Source of the DNA: Monarcha castaneiventris obscurior | Lineage: Eukaryota > Chordata > Aves > Passeriformes > Monarchidae | Direction: 5' to 3' | Assembly: GCA_026261815.1 (NCBI GenBank) | Contig: JAMPIT010000848.1 | Span: 1-64,000 of the forward strand | Length of the DNA: 64,000 nucleotides | In this document: piece after piece, positions 23,186 through 34,699 of the stretch | Position numbering within the stretch: the first letter of the stretch is position 1 | How the letters are laid out: each line of letters opens with the position of its first letter | Program-made: the position numbers and the translations under genes | The notes under the pieces: model-generated | The model's database searches: none | What the model was told of the DNA's origin: nothing | Seen by the model: the letters and a program-made list of their open reading frames with translations, nothing else

Positions 23186-23709
23186 TCAGGCTGGATTGTT
23201 AGTCCCCTCCGAGTTCTTGCAGGCGTAGGCAACATCCTTGGCGATGCTGCAAATCCTGTTGGACATCTGGAGCTCGGTCCTGAAGGCGGTGGGGAAGCAG
23301 AACTTCTTGAAGCACGCCTTGAAGTTCTCATCCAAGAAGGCGTAGAGCACGGGGTTCAGGCTGCTGTTGGCGTATCCCAGCGCGGTGCAGAAACAGGAGA
23401 TGGCCAGCTCCAGCTCGCTTTCTGCCTTGGCCCCCAAGCACTGCACCAGCACAAAAATCTGGATGGGAGTCCAGCAGACGATGAAGACTGCCACCACCAC
23501 CAGCACCATGCGGGTGATGCGCCTCAGGTTCCGGTCCTTCTCCTTGGAGCCCGAGAAGACACGGACGTTCTTGAGCCGCCTGATCATGAGGCTGTAGCAA
23601 ATGGTGATGATCAGCACGGGGATCATAAAGGAGAAGAGAAAGACGCAGATGCCAAACACTGGATCCCAGCAGTCCACGGGAGAAGGGAGCTTAATTAGAC
23701 AATCAATTT
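23186..23709 (-). CDS. OPRL1: OPRL1 coding exon 3
   Basis: After the acceptor ttttactcttgcag (AG at 23711-23710) the exon starts with [11 protein letters not shown], which carries the ECL2 cysteine. It continues through TM5, the ICL3 motif [16 protein letters not shown]6, TM7 (NPVLY) and the C-tail, ending ...SEGTNNPA at a TGA on 23188-23186. Confidence 0.95.
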
Positions 23710-26700
23710 CTGCAAGAGTAAAACAATAAAATGGGAAGGAAGATCAGCAAATGCAGATCAAGCAGAAAAGCGTCTGCACATTCAAATTAGTTTAGGTTAG
23801 TTAGGTTAATGGTTGGACTTGATGATCTTAGAGGTCTTTCCCAACCTAACATAAAAATTCTGTTTAATAATTAGAAAACACTAATTCTGCATTTTATACT
23901 AGCAATTCCAATTCTATGTTTAATACTAGAAAAGCAATAGCAGTGATACAGAGAGGCAGGGGCAGAAAAAGAAGAGTTAAGATGATTTCACAGCAGAGAC
24001 CTCACCCCACTGATGAAACTGGCACCCCTCTCCCTGGCCCCTCCTGTCCAGCAGCACCTCCCTGCCGCTGGATGCGGCTGTACTGACCGTTGTTCTCGTT
24101 CTCCGCAGATCCCATCACCATGGCCGGGATGCCAAAGACAGAAGCCAGAGCCCAGATGCAAACATTGACCACCTTGGCCTTGTGGGGCGTGCGGATGTCC
24201 AGGGCTTTGATGGGGTGGCAGATGGCGATGTAGCGGTCCACACTCATCATCGTCAGCGTGAAGGTGCTGGTGAACATGTTGTAGTAGTCGATGGAGATGG
24301 CGATCTTGCACAGGACATTGCCAAAGGGCCAGAAGCCCAGGAACGTGTCTGTTCCCTGGAAGGGCAAGGTCATCAGGCACAGGGTGTCAGCCAGAGCCAG
24401 GTTGAAGATGTAAATGTTGGTGGCTGTCTTCATCTTGGTGAATCTGAAACGCAGGAATGAGCAATGCTTAGAGCTCCACCTGACCCTGGTGGGTCAGACA
24501 ATGAACTTTACTGAGGCAGATTTGGCTGCTTTAGGAAGGAGGTGTTGTATTTTCTTATGCAGTGAGACTGGCCACCCTCACCTTTCAACCTCCCACACAG
24601 ATCAGCCCATCTCCTACAACACCACAAATGGTCCCTCCACAGTCAATTCCACGGGCAGGAGAATCATTCCCTCAGAGCGCCATGAAAGCCCAAGGCTGTC
24701 AACTCAGATGGTGTTTCTCGAAAAATTACTTCAATGGGGCCAAGTTAGGATTTCACTACCTATGGCTTCATTATTTTAAGCACTGGTGAGAGCTTTAGCC
24801 AGTACACTGATTTGAAAGGTGCAGGGGTAAGTTGATCAGCCATTTGGTGTGGGCTCATGGCCAGAGAGCATGGCTAATGAGAGCTGTCAAATCAGAACAG
24901 CAACACGGCCAGCCCTGGCCAGCCAAAAACTGGTGAGGAGCTAGGTTTGAATCAGAAATCAAAATATCACAATGGTTCTTCTTAAAGAAAGGAGAAAAGT
25001 CACGAGTCAAACTCTACTTCAAAGATTTTTTTGTCATTTCAATATTACTTTTACAACATGAACCGACTGCCCTGAAGAAAGAGTCACCTTGCTCTAATGG
25101 CAATTATCTCCTTTTCACACTTGGGAAATGATGCAGAGCCAGCTGTGATCACCTATCCAGGGGGACGTGCAGCATCTGCAGAAATGGAAGCTCAACAGTG
25201 ACTCTGTGACTGAATCTAACATTTCAGCTCCAGGATATTCCTCTCATGGGCAGAATAAGAGCTCAGATAGGTATAATTTTAAAACTACAGTTCATCCATC
25301 ATTTACTCTACTAATGGCCTCAGCAGAAACGTTGCCAAAAATGGCAGACAATGGTATTAACAGAGTGCAAGTTCATTTGAGGGTAACACTTCTACCCGTA
25401 AACTGCTGCATTATTTTCAGCCTGATATGTGTTAGAATATTACGGGGTCTGATTTGACCTAAAGAGCTCTTTTTGCCAATTTGATTCAGAACAGCAAACC
25501 CATAACTGCCCTTCTCAGTGCTGTGCCCTCCCCTGAGGGTCTGAGCTTCTTCAGCTCTTGATAAATGATTTGAATTCTTGGCAGAATATTATCACTGGCA
25601 CATTCTGAACCCTGCTGGGACAAATGGTGACGTGGCCAGGTTTGCAAGAGAAGCAGACAGGGGAGCCACGATCCAGACTGTAAAGTCTATTTTCTTACCT
25701 GCCTTGGAGCTCTAAGCTGCAGTCCTATCAGAAGTCTGAAAGCAGCTTCAGAAAGCAAGACCAAATGATCCTTTGACCTTCAAAGCCAAGGGAAGGTTTT
25801 GGAGGTGATCACTGATGAAAGCCTTGTTGGAAATACTTTGAGATCCCCACAGAAACCTGAGTGAGGCTTTTCATGGCCTAGAAATCAATTACAGGTTCTT
25901 AGAAAGCCAGCCCAGATAAACTTACATAACTATAAGCAGTAGAAGGAAAATACCGGCCTTTCCTTTTGTGATGGAATGAATGAGCACTTTGCAAATCCAA
26001 CACAACCAGGCAGCTGCCAGGGCTTTAAGCTTTGGGATTTGCTAAGGAGAATTACAGCAGACTCCAGTGCCCTGAACTCCAGAGAAGCATCTCAGGGTGG
26101 GCAAGTCTTCCATTCTTGTTTGAATTCTTGCACTTGGCATAAACGTGGCAAAGCACAGGGGGATGAGGTGGGTCTGTGAGTGGATTCACTTTCCTCTCCA
26201 GGTCAGCAGAGGGGGATTAAAATGAAGATGTGAAATCACCATTTTATCAACTCCCACAAAAATAAGTATTGTCAGCTCAGGCTTTAGGAAGTTATTCAGT
26301 CACCTAAGACTGTGATGGCAAAGATCCCCTGGGAGCTGCAGTTTCCCCTGAACACCACAAACTTGGCTGGGCTGGCTCAAGCTTCCCAAAGGTCAAGTTT
26401 GTTGCAGTCCATCCTTCCAGGAGGGTTGGAGCCGGAGGCAATTCATCAACATGCCTCTAACCCTGACTGCTTTCACTGATGTTATAACTCAAGGGAATAG
26501 CAATTTTGAGCAATGGTGACCAACTTCACTGCAAAACAGAAAAACCTAAAGGTTGTTTGGGTTTGATTTTTTGTCATTGACCAGTGGGAGAAATGAGCAG
26601 CAATTCACCCTTCAACCTACATCCAACATCTATGGGGGACAAAGCTGCCTCCCTACACATTCCTGTGTCCCCAGTACTGAGAAGTTTGGGGCATCTCAGC

Positions 26701-27186
26701 CAGCCCTGAACTCAAGGTGTACAGATCAAACCTTCAGCTCCCTCCCACTTCCCTCCAGCCCCACCGGCCTCACTCCTCCCAGATACTTCTCAGCATGAAT
26801 TCAGGTGCAATTGCTCTGCCTGGCCCTGCAAAAGCCCTCAATGCACAGATCCCTCTCCTCTGTCTCCTTCCTCACCACCTCCTTGAGGTGATGGCAGAGG
26901 ACACACTGAGGTGACTGTCCCACCACTTCCTTCAACATGTCTTCCAGCAGAATTCAAAGCTGATTTTGCACTTTTGAAAGGGGGGGGAAATTAGTTTACG
27001 CCTAATTAATTACTTCTACACCACTTCCTCTACATGCTGAGAGCCAACAGCCATTGTCCCAACCAACCAATATTCCCAAACATTTCCAGAATGTTCAGTA
27101 CACACAAAAATCAATCAATCACTTCTCTGTGGATTAACCTCTATTTCTTTTCCTCCAGAACTGAGAGTGTTCTGTCTCTAAATCTG

Positions 27187-27219
<33 letters not shown>

Positions 27220-30200
27220 CAAATTAAACTCTCAGGCTTTAGGAGGCACGTCAGGTTCTTCCCCCACGACACAGCTCTGCTGCAGATAAGCCTATGGATT
27301 CCATGGAGGACATTAGTTGCCCGCTGGGCCACTTTCTTGCGCTCTGCCACGGAGGTAATTTCCTAATGGAGCATCTCCCACAGGGTGGTTCTCAGCTCTC
27401 CATCCAGCTCCCCCTTTGTCACAACAGTAATTGCTTTACTCTGCTCTCCTGTTCCCTTGGATGCTGAAGCCTGAGAGGAAAAACACCTGGATATCAGCTC
27501 AGCACTCATCTTCCCCCTCCATTTTGGTAAGTGAACCCTCTGGTAAGGGGAACACGAAGTCTGGGAGAGGAGATTAAGGACAGATCATTAAGGGTAAGTA
27601 GGTAGACAAACCCTCTGGGCTTTAAGGGCCTGTTCCTCACAAGAATGGATTCTGCCCCTGGCTGAGCCTCAGGGTGAGCTGCAGACTTCTTGTTTTAGCA
27701 TCTTTCCCTCTGTGCCACCCAGCCCCAGCAAGGCTGCAGGGCAGGGGCTGGGGCTAAGGACCAGCTGGCTGCAGCAAACCCACAGCCCAAAATGGAGCTG
27801 CAGGCACCAGGGGCAGAGGGACCAAAGCAAAGCCTGCAGCCCTGCAGAACCCTGAGCATTACTTCCAGGAGCTCTCTGCCTCTTGGAGCCTTTTGATTTT
27901 TGATATGTGTAGGTCCAGCTAATTAGGATGCAGACAGCATTGTTCACCTTGAGCAGCTCCCTCCATCCCCACCTCACACCCCGGCAGCAGGGACAGCCTT
28001 TGCCCCATCCCTGGATATGCAAAAAAGAGCAGAAAAGGCTCAAGGAGGGTTTTTACTGAGCTGCTCCCACCCTGTGATGGTGGAAATCAGCACCGGTTCT
28101 CTCCCATTTCTGCTCCCAGCCTCCTCCCAGCCCTCGGGGCCTGTGAACCTGATATTTGATCTGGCACGTTCTGTCATGATTTGTGTCCTCTCAGCCGTCC
28201 GCCCACACGGTGCTCTCTGCATCCCTGCTGCTCTGATCACCATCCCAGAGCCCCCTCAGCCTGAAACTTCTGACCAGCTTAAGATGATTTATTCTTAATG
28301 GTTCAACAGGCCCTGAACAAACGCACAGAATGTGAGAAGGACAAATTTAAATTAGCCTGCACTCTGAGGCCAGACACTACAGCAAAAGCAGCCACCAACA
28401 AGGCACCCAAAAGCCTATAAATTACCCAGCAAGACAGGGACTGACTAGCAGGTGTGAGTTAGAGAATCTGCAGATTCCGGCAGATTCCAGGATGAGAATA
28501 CACTTTGGTATTTTCTTGTCCTTGAGTCTCACTGCTGTGTCTGAAGGACAGCTATGAAAAACCAGCCCCACCCTGCACTCCAGGTGCTCTCTGGGGACCA
28601 GTGTGGATGGTGCTGCCAAAGGGAGGAGGCTCTGTGGTTGCTGCTGCAAAAGCTTCAGCAGCTCACCCAGGGGCTCCCAGGGATGCTCCCACATCCCTGA
28701 GCAGGTGCTTGGACACCAGGAATGGTGCTCTGGTCTAAGGAGGGCACTCATCAGCAACCACCCTGCAGCAGGATGCTCTCACCCCTGCTCGTGGGCCAGA
28801 TCTGCCTCTGCTGAACTGCTCGTGTCCAAAATGCATCTGGAAATTGCCCAGTCTCTGAAAAGCATTGGGAACCAAGTCCATTGTTAAACATCACAGAGTT
28901 ACTGCTGCTCATGCGCAACTCCCTTTCACCCATCCCACCACAGCCAGGTGAAACAAAGAGGCCTCCAACACACGCTGGAGTTACAGGACCTGTGTTAGCA
29001 GGAGCCAGATTTGGCTGCTGTGGGTCATGTGGCTGAGCCCAGCTCACCCGGGCTCATGGGGGCCCAGAAATCAGGGAGCTGCAGACCTGTCCTTTGCAGC
29101 CATTATCACAGCAGGATCCCCTCCTGCTCTCCTCACCATCCTCCCCTGGCTCCACTCACTCTCCAGGGCAAAGAGACCTTGGTGTGGGTTTCATTCCTCT
29201 ATAAACTGCAATAATTTATGTCTATTTATTTTATTTTTCAAGGAAAAACTAAGAGGCAGACCTGGAGACAACAAAGGTCTCAGATGGCCCCACTCGTGTC
29301 CGCTGGGTCCCCACTGCATGAAGCACTCACTTCACTTCAGCTCTGAGACACACAGCTGGTCCAGCCTTTTCCCTTAGAAAGCTTTCTATTAAGAAATCAG
29401 CATCTCTGAAATGTCATAATTAACTTCATGTCCCCTGTCTCATCATAGCCAGCTGCCCTCACCCCTGTTCTCGGGGACTGAGGCAGTTTTCAAGCAGAAC
29501 AACAGCTGGCACAGCATCCCCCGGCACGCTCATGGTGCAGGCACCTCCCCATCACATCCTTCCTCCTAAAGCTTCACCTGGAGGCAGCACATGAAAATGT
29601 AAGGGCCTGACAGCCCTAAACTGCCTAAAACATTGCTCCAAATGCTCTGAAATGTGTTCTGCCACAGAGAGAGCTGAGCATCCCCAGGATTTTGCCAGGC
29701 TCCCAACAGAGAGCTGCCATAGCAATGAGGAGTGCCCAAGAAATGAGGCAGCGTTCCCACGGGGGTTTGAACTGGAGGAAGGGAGTCCTCCAGATTCCCA
29801 CTGCTGAGCATCACAGCATCTGGGGACAACAGAGACTCCCTGCACTAGAACAGCACCTTGTCCCTTCTGTGGCACACCAGTGGCTGGCAGGGATTTGAGG
29901 CCTCTGCCACACCCCTATAACAACACCTGCACCAGCACCATCTCCAGCCCTGTGAGCCAGCCCCATCGCCAGGGCCAGCAACACATCCTCCTTCCCCTTT
30001 GTTTTCCTTCCTAAAAAACAAAGATCTTGGGCAAGCAGCCTTGCAGACTTCAGTTAACAGCTAGGAGGGATCTCGGCAGCCTGCTTTCCCCCACTCTCCC
30101 CCCAAACCCTCTGTTCAGCGCCTTGTTTCACGTTCATTAAGAAGCAGAACAGGAAATATATGCAGAAGAGAGCAAACAGCAGAAGGAGGAGGGAGGGGAG

Positions 30201-31391
30201 GCATCGTCTCTGCTGGCAAGGAGCTCCAGGATGAGCCAGCAGAACAAAGCCCCAGACGAGGCAGGTTCCCACAATAGGCCCTTTACTGTCCAGGAAATTG
30301 TGTTCCTGACAAGAGCCCTTCTCCATCTTACCCAATTAGTGCTGCTCAGCACTGGAAGGGATCGACAGTCACATGATGACTGTCTCTATAAATTAATCAC
30401 TCCAAATGTTAAATCACTCCAAATATAATAGAGATGTAGGCTGGGTTCTACAACACAGGGGAAAACCTAGAGGAGGCTTTGAGTTTGTACTTTTGTGTGA
30501 AATACTGGGAGATTTTAAAACTTTTCCCTCGGTGCTGCAAAAAACTCATTCAGGAGGAACAAACAAATGAGCTTTCCTGAGGCCTCCAACTTCCTCGAGT
30601 GCTGGTATTAGAGCCTTTTTATTTCCCAACTCCCTCAAAACCAGGAAACCATTACTGTTTATAACAGTAGCAATCTTTTTCTGGAAGGTAATACACATTT
30701 TCCTATGGGCTGTGTAATGTGTTGAAGCCTGATTATTCCTGTTGCAGCATGGAAAGAAAAAAAGCTTGTGTGAGGGGCACATTACCTACAGTGATAGGGG
30801 TGTAGCACAGAGAGTTTGCTGATCATTTTTCCATTAATGGAACAGATTTGTCATTAAGAGCCCCAAAACCCTGTGTGGACTTAGCAGCAACCAGCTCCCA
30901 ACCTGCTGAAAACCAGGTGCTACTCAAGGCGTGAAGCATCAAAGCTCTAATCCGAGGAGAAAAGCCTGTGTTGGAGAAGTTCATCAGCATCCTCCTTGTA
31001 GGGCCACCACCTGGCAGCTCTGCATCAATCTGTGGACGTGGCCAGGGTCAAAAGTTTGATATTGAGCCCAATTCATCCTCACACCTGCTCCTGACCTCAG
31101 CAGACAGGGCAAGGAGAGAAGAATCCTGGGCAGAGATAACCAGAAGTTGTTACTCATGGACTCAAGAAGGGTCATTGCCTTGGCTATAACTCAGTGTTGG
31201 TCTCGGCTCAGTACTGAGCTCCCAGGGGACACAGATGGGGAACAGCAGCTCCTACACATGCTCCAGCTCAGTTATAACCTCCCCGGCACACATTTTACAA
31301 GGGGGCTCTCCAGGCTCACAGAGTTTTTTTAGAAAAAACTGAGGTGAATCGCAAAAAAGGCGTCCCCAAATAATCAAAACTTATGTTGGCT

Positions 31392-31422
<31 letters not shown>

Positions 31423-33512
31423 GGGGCTTCCGAATAAAGGGAAATAGAGAAATGGAAAATCCTGAGGGCAACTGGAGATGGACCCTGTCTTCAGTTTTCA
31501 ATTGCTTAAAAACTGTGAAACTAGAAGGGACACACATAACAAGGTAAACTCCAGGGGGAATTCCAGTGCTAAATCCCACTTTCTTTTCCTGAGTTGCATT
31601 TATCCAACTGGAAGGTATCAAAGTCAAAAAAAGGTGTGGAGCAGAAGCCAGTATTTTTCATGCATAGCCATGGCACAGGTCCACCCTGCCCAGGACACCG
31701 GTTTGGGACAGCCTGCTGATCCTCCAGTCCCAGCAGGATCCTGCTGTTCACATCCCACCAGACCTCTGCAGACAGGGAAAGGATTTCTGCCCAGACTTCT
31801 CCCTGCACACGTTAAGGCTCATGCACGGGGTGAGGACTCCCTCCCTCTGTTGCACATGGGCTGGCATTCCCATGCAGCTACATCATCATCACCACCATCA
31901 GACAAGGGCTCCCAGCTCCCAGAGCCTCACTACTCACACACTTACACACATCCACTACTCCAGTGATTGCTGCTACCCTGAGAAGGAGCATGAGGTCCCC
32001 AGATATGGCAGCAGTGTGCTGCAAACCTCCTCTCTGCATCTGCAGACTGCCCAGGGCTAAGGGGATCCCTTCTCCCTGCCATAAACTCCTCAGCTAACAG
32101 AGCACAGACAGGCAGCCTGATGAACAATCACGTCACTTTGTCCTTGGAGCAGAGATTTAACCACCCTTCGCCGACCTCTGATACCGAAGACCTAATTTTG
32201 CAGCTCCTCCCCCAGCCAAGTTGTGGTTATTCAGGGGAAAGGTGCTTTGGAAGCAGTTGGGTTCCTGGCAGGAGCAAGACAATCTCATCAATGTCTGAAT
32301 ACCTGCTAAACAATTTCGCCTTCTGTTGGAGGATTCAGCCTGTCTTTTCTTGTGCTGGCAGCATCCACCTGCACCAGGAATCTGCTCCGAGGTGTGGATA
32401 AAATGGAAGCTCCCTCCTTAACATGTAGGGTGCAGGGATCAGAAGGGGAATGCGGGGGTTGGACATAATCACAACCCTAAGAGCTGCACAAACTTCCTCT
32501 GTGCTTACGGGGCAAACAAGGTTTCTGATTCCCAGAAACAGAAGGTTTTGAACCACAGCAGAAGCAGACAGGGACTCTCAAAATGCCAACAATGGCAGGG
32601 AGGATGGAGCTGTGCATGCTCTGTGCTGTTCCTCTGCAAAGGTCCCCCTCACTCTCCTGACTTCAGTACAAGGAGCCAGAGAAGTTGCCCTCAACTCTGC
32701 AGCATCCTCTCACATCTTACTTAAGTCTGCAGGCTCCACAGTGCTGGAAGACTTACACTTGTGATTTTTTTCCCCTGTAAAAGTAAAAGGAAGCTTCCCA
32801 GCAGGCTCTTTCCTTTGCAACAAGGTTCAGCTTTGGAAAGAGCCAGCTCCCAGATGGAGCAGCACCTGCAAACACAGCTGGGGTGCCGGACACAGCGCAG
32901 GAAGGAGAGGTCCCATTAAGGAGCCAGCACACCCTGGCAGTGGGATGCTTCCAGCACACTGCCCTCCCCAGGGACATCCAGCTCCCTAAAAAAATAAAAA
33001 AACCCTTTTTTTTTTTGAGCAGATATGCTCACTCTGTTCCATTCTCTGGTTTAAACTTTAGGAGGCACCAGAGGGCAGCTGAAAACTGGCAGAAACCTTC
33101 ATCACAGCCTAGGAAGGGAAAAAAAAAATAAAAACCAAAACAATAAAACAAATGCCACATCGTTACCTCTTAAAGCACGTCTCAACCCCCAGGGAAGCGC
33201 CTGCCTGCTTTACCCGCAGCAGGGATTGAGGGAGGGAAGGTCTGCCCCCCTCCCAGCTCTCCCTGGAGCCTCCCTGGTGTCCTACCTGACGATCACATAC
33301 ATGACGGAGCAGTTGCCCACCAGCCCCACAATGCACACGATGGAGTAGACGACCACGATGGTGATCTTGATGCTGAGCGGCAGGAACCCGTCCCCCGTGC
33401 TGTTGTTGAACCAGTTGCTGGGCAGAAAGCTCAGGTTGAGCATGGAGGAGTCGTTCAGCAGCTTCCTCAGGTCGGGGTCTTCAAAAATGTGGGCAGGGAA
33501 GAGCGGGTCCAT
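23186..33512 (-). CDS. OPRL1: Nociceptin/orphanin FQ (opioid-related NOP) receptor, three coding exons
   Basis: This is the full span of a spliced gene: exon 1 coding 33512-33286, exon 2 24443-24088, exon 3 23709-23186. The 227+356+524 coding bases give 368 aa plus stop, against 370 aa in human. Junctions are phase-consistent: AG|A rebuilds an arginine and G|AA a glutamate. The product is a Gi-coupled class A GPCR for the peptide nociceptin. Visible hallmarks are glycosylation sequons in the N-terminus, TM1 [15 protein letters not shown]2 [17 protein letters not shown]1 [12 protein letters not shown]3 [13 protein letters not shown] and DRY, TM5 [22 protein letters not shown]6 CWTPIQ and TM7 [11 protein letters not shown]. 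The C-tail [13 protein letters not shown] is typical of the family. The VQ-type TM6/ECL3 ([11 protein letters not shown]) marks NOP rather than mu, delta or kappa receptors. Confidence 0.96.
23710..24087 (-). other. OPRL1: OPRL1 intron 2, with a CR1 remnant
   Basis: A short GT-AG intron of 378 bp interrupts ECL2. It contains a CR1 3'-tail remnant on the plus strand at about 23805-23862 ('ggttggacttgatgatctta', then 'gaggtctttcccaacct'), antisense to OPRL1. Confidence 0.85.
23805..23862 (+). mobile_element. CR1 3'-tail remnant inside OPRL1 intron 2
   Basis: 'ggttggacttgatgatctta' plus 'gaggtctttcccaacct' is the standard CR1 3' region. Only about 60 bp remain and the terminal repeat is degraded. 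Confidence 0.7.
24088..24443 (-). CDS. OPRL1: OPRL1 coding exon 2
   Basis: It encodes [14 protein letters not shown] through TM2, TM3 with DRYIAICHP, and TM4 ([20 protein letters not shown]) into the start of ECL2. The acceptor is gcgtttcag, with AG at 24445-24444. The donor is AACG|GTCAGT, with GT at 24087-24086. Reading past the donor gives a frame unlike the family, confirming the boundary. Confidence 0.95.
27187..27219. repeat. (CA)n followed by poly(A)
   Basis: A short CA dinucleotide run merges into 22 consecutive A residues. It lies in OPRL1 intron 1. Confidence 0.95.
31392..31422. repeat. (TA)n microsatellite
   Basis: Interrupted TA dinucleotide repeat with one C, in OPRL1 intron 1. 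It makes a spurious tyrosine/isoleucine-rich frame on the minus strand. Confidence 0.95.
33286..33512 (-). CDS. OPRL1: OPRL1 coding exon 1
   Basis: It encodes the N-terminus from [10 protein letters not shown] through TM1. It is the only ATG in frame; an upstream open extension starts at a TTG and crosses likely acceptor sites. Sequons are NDS, NLS and the overlapping NNS/NST. The donor is GTCAG|GTAGGA, with GT at 33285-33284. Acceptors for the 5' UTR part are ctgccccag (AG at 33541-33540) or gctgcttcag (AG at 33515-33514). Confidence 0.93.
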
Positions 33513-33627
33513 CCTGAAGCAGCAGCCTGCGCCAAGGACCTGGGGCAGCAAGAGACAGCTTCAAAATCTGCTGATCAAACGGGGGGTGCGGGACTGTAGC
33601 AAGGCGAGTGCATGAGAAACGCCGGGG

Positions 33628-33685
33628 AAGGGTGATTTATGAGCGGAGAGAAGGGTGATTTATGAGCGGAGAGAAGGATGATTTA
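33628..33685. repeat. 23-bp tandem repeat, about 2.5 copies
   Basis: Units start at 33628, 33651 and 33674, each beginning 'aaggrtgattta'. The first two read 'aagggtgatttatgagcgga' and are identical over 23 bp. They lie about 90 bp upstream of the probable OPRL1 exon 1 acceptor. Confidence 0.9.
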
Positions 33686-33810
33686 CTGCCGGGGAACGCA
33701 GCCCCCCTCCCCAGGAGCACTGTGATGGGATGCAGCCCCGAGAGCCTGGTGCACCCCGAGCACACAGGGATCACGCATATCTCCACACCGCCGGCGCAGG
33801 GGACTGCACA

Positions 33811-33837
33811 CATCATCATCATCATCATCATCATCAT
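33811..33837. repeat. (CAT)9 microsatellite
   Basis: Nine perfect CAT units, in the intron between the OPRL1 5' UTR exons and the first coding exon. It produces spurious poly-Asp, poly-His and poly-Met/Ile frames. Confidence 0.97.
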
Positions 33838-33879
33838 CCCTTCTCCCAGTGGCTGGATGTTCCCACCTGCCTCTCCCAT

Positions 33880-34660
33880 CCCTGCGGGTCGGTGAGTCCC
33901 CCACTCGCGGCTTTGTGCCTCCAGACCTTCCCCTGCCGCCCGCGTCCCCCCGAGAGCCACCGCGGCTCCGGCACGACCCCACGGGTCCGCATCACGATAA
34001 AACAGCAGAAAAAGCCCGAAGTTGGCGATAAACCCCAGCCGGCTCCGTACCTGCGGCAGGTCCTCTCTAGCGCAGCTCCGGACCAGACTCCACTCCCCGG
34101 GGCCACATCCAGCACCCCCGGGCCGGGGGATGGGGGTACGCGGGACAAAGCCGGGGGCTCCGCAGGTGGAGGAGGGGAAAGGGCTGCTCTGGCAGGCAGG
34201 GATGCTGCCAGCGCAGGGGGCTGCACCCCGGAGCCCACGTTTTTAAGGAAAAGGGAGGGGTAAGGGAGAGGGAGGGAGGGAGGACGGAGGGCGGCTGGGC
34301 AGAGCCAGGCTGCCGGGCTGCTCCTACTGCCTGAGAGAAAAGCGGGAGGGGGGAAGGAGGAAAAGAGGGGGGGGAAATGATAAATAACCGAGCGCAGCGA
34401 AGGGAAGGCGAGCCCACACCTGCTAGCCACGGGCAGCGTCCTCCCCCCGCCCCGGGGAGGCTGCGATGGCCTCCTCGTCCCACCCTCGGTGCGGCCAGGG
34501 CGGACCAGCACCCTCCAACCTCCCCAAACCCACCCTGCCGCAGCCCCCGACCCGCAGCCTACCTGGAGTGGGCCCCCAGCAGGAGACGCTGGGAGGAAGG
34601 GAAGAATCGGGAAAGGCTACTGGGAAGCTCGGGATTCGGGAAGCAGATTCCTTCCTCCTC
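33880..34660. promoter_or_regulatory. OPRL1: CpG island, OPRL1 promoter region
   Basis: It is GC- and CpG-rich, just upstream of OPRL1 on its own strand. It contains two minus-strand donor-quality sites and a long polypurine block at about 34240-34375, including a G-quadruplex-type run GGGAGAGGGAGGGAGGG at 34264-34280 on the plus (template) strand. In human the OPRL1 promoter is shared head to head with RGS19. A rightward transcript from this island is therefore expected but not demonstrated here. Confidence 0.65.
34051..34220 (-). other. OPRL1: Candidate 5' UTR exon A of OPRL1
   Basis: A strong minus-strand donor GCCGCAG|GTACGG has its GT at 34050-34049. The 5' boundary is a guess within the CpG island. 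It would splice to the acceptor near 33540 or 33514. Confidence 0.4.
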
Positions 34661-34690
34661 TGCAATTGTGCAACCTGAGCGCTGTTTTAG
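34563..34690 (-). other. OPRL1: Candidate alternative 5' UTR exon B of OPRL1
   Basis: A second strong minus-strand donor CTCCAG|GTAGGC has its GT at 34562-34561, about 500 bp upstream of exon A. Alternative first exons are known for mammalian OPRL1. The 5' limit shown is approximate. Confidence 0.35.
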
Positions 34691-34699
34691 CGCAGGAGC

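Larger units (their letters stand above)
24444..33285 (-). other. OPRL1: OPRL1 intron 1 (8.8 kb)
   Basis: It separates TM1 from the rest of the receptor, as in the mammalian gene. No coding exon is seen in it. It holds a CA run followed by a poly(A) run at 27187-27219, a TA dinucleotide repeat at 31392-31422, and a small duplication of 'aatcactccaaat' near 30394-30424. No clear CR1 copy was recognised inside it, in contrast to the flanks. Confidence 0.85.

Noticed and set aside
33513..33551. N-terminal extension of OPRL1 upstream of MDPLFP
   Set aside because: It begins with TTG rather than ATG and overlaps two likely splice acceptors, so it is untranslated or intronic.
33637..33982. Frames with poly-Asp, poly-His or poly-Met runs
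   Set aside because: They are translations of the (CAT)9 repeat in GC-rich promoter-proximal DNA.
33834..34511. A 225-codon minus-strand frame in the OPRL1 CpG island
   Set aside because: Pro/Ser/Ala-rich composition artefact crossing the proposed 5' UTR donor at 34050; not joined to the receptor frame.
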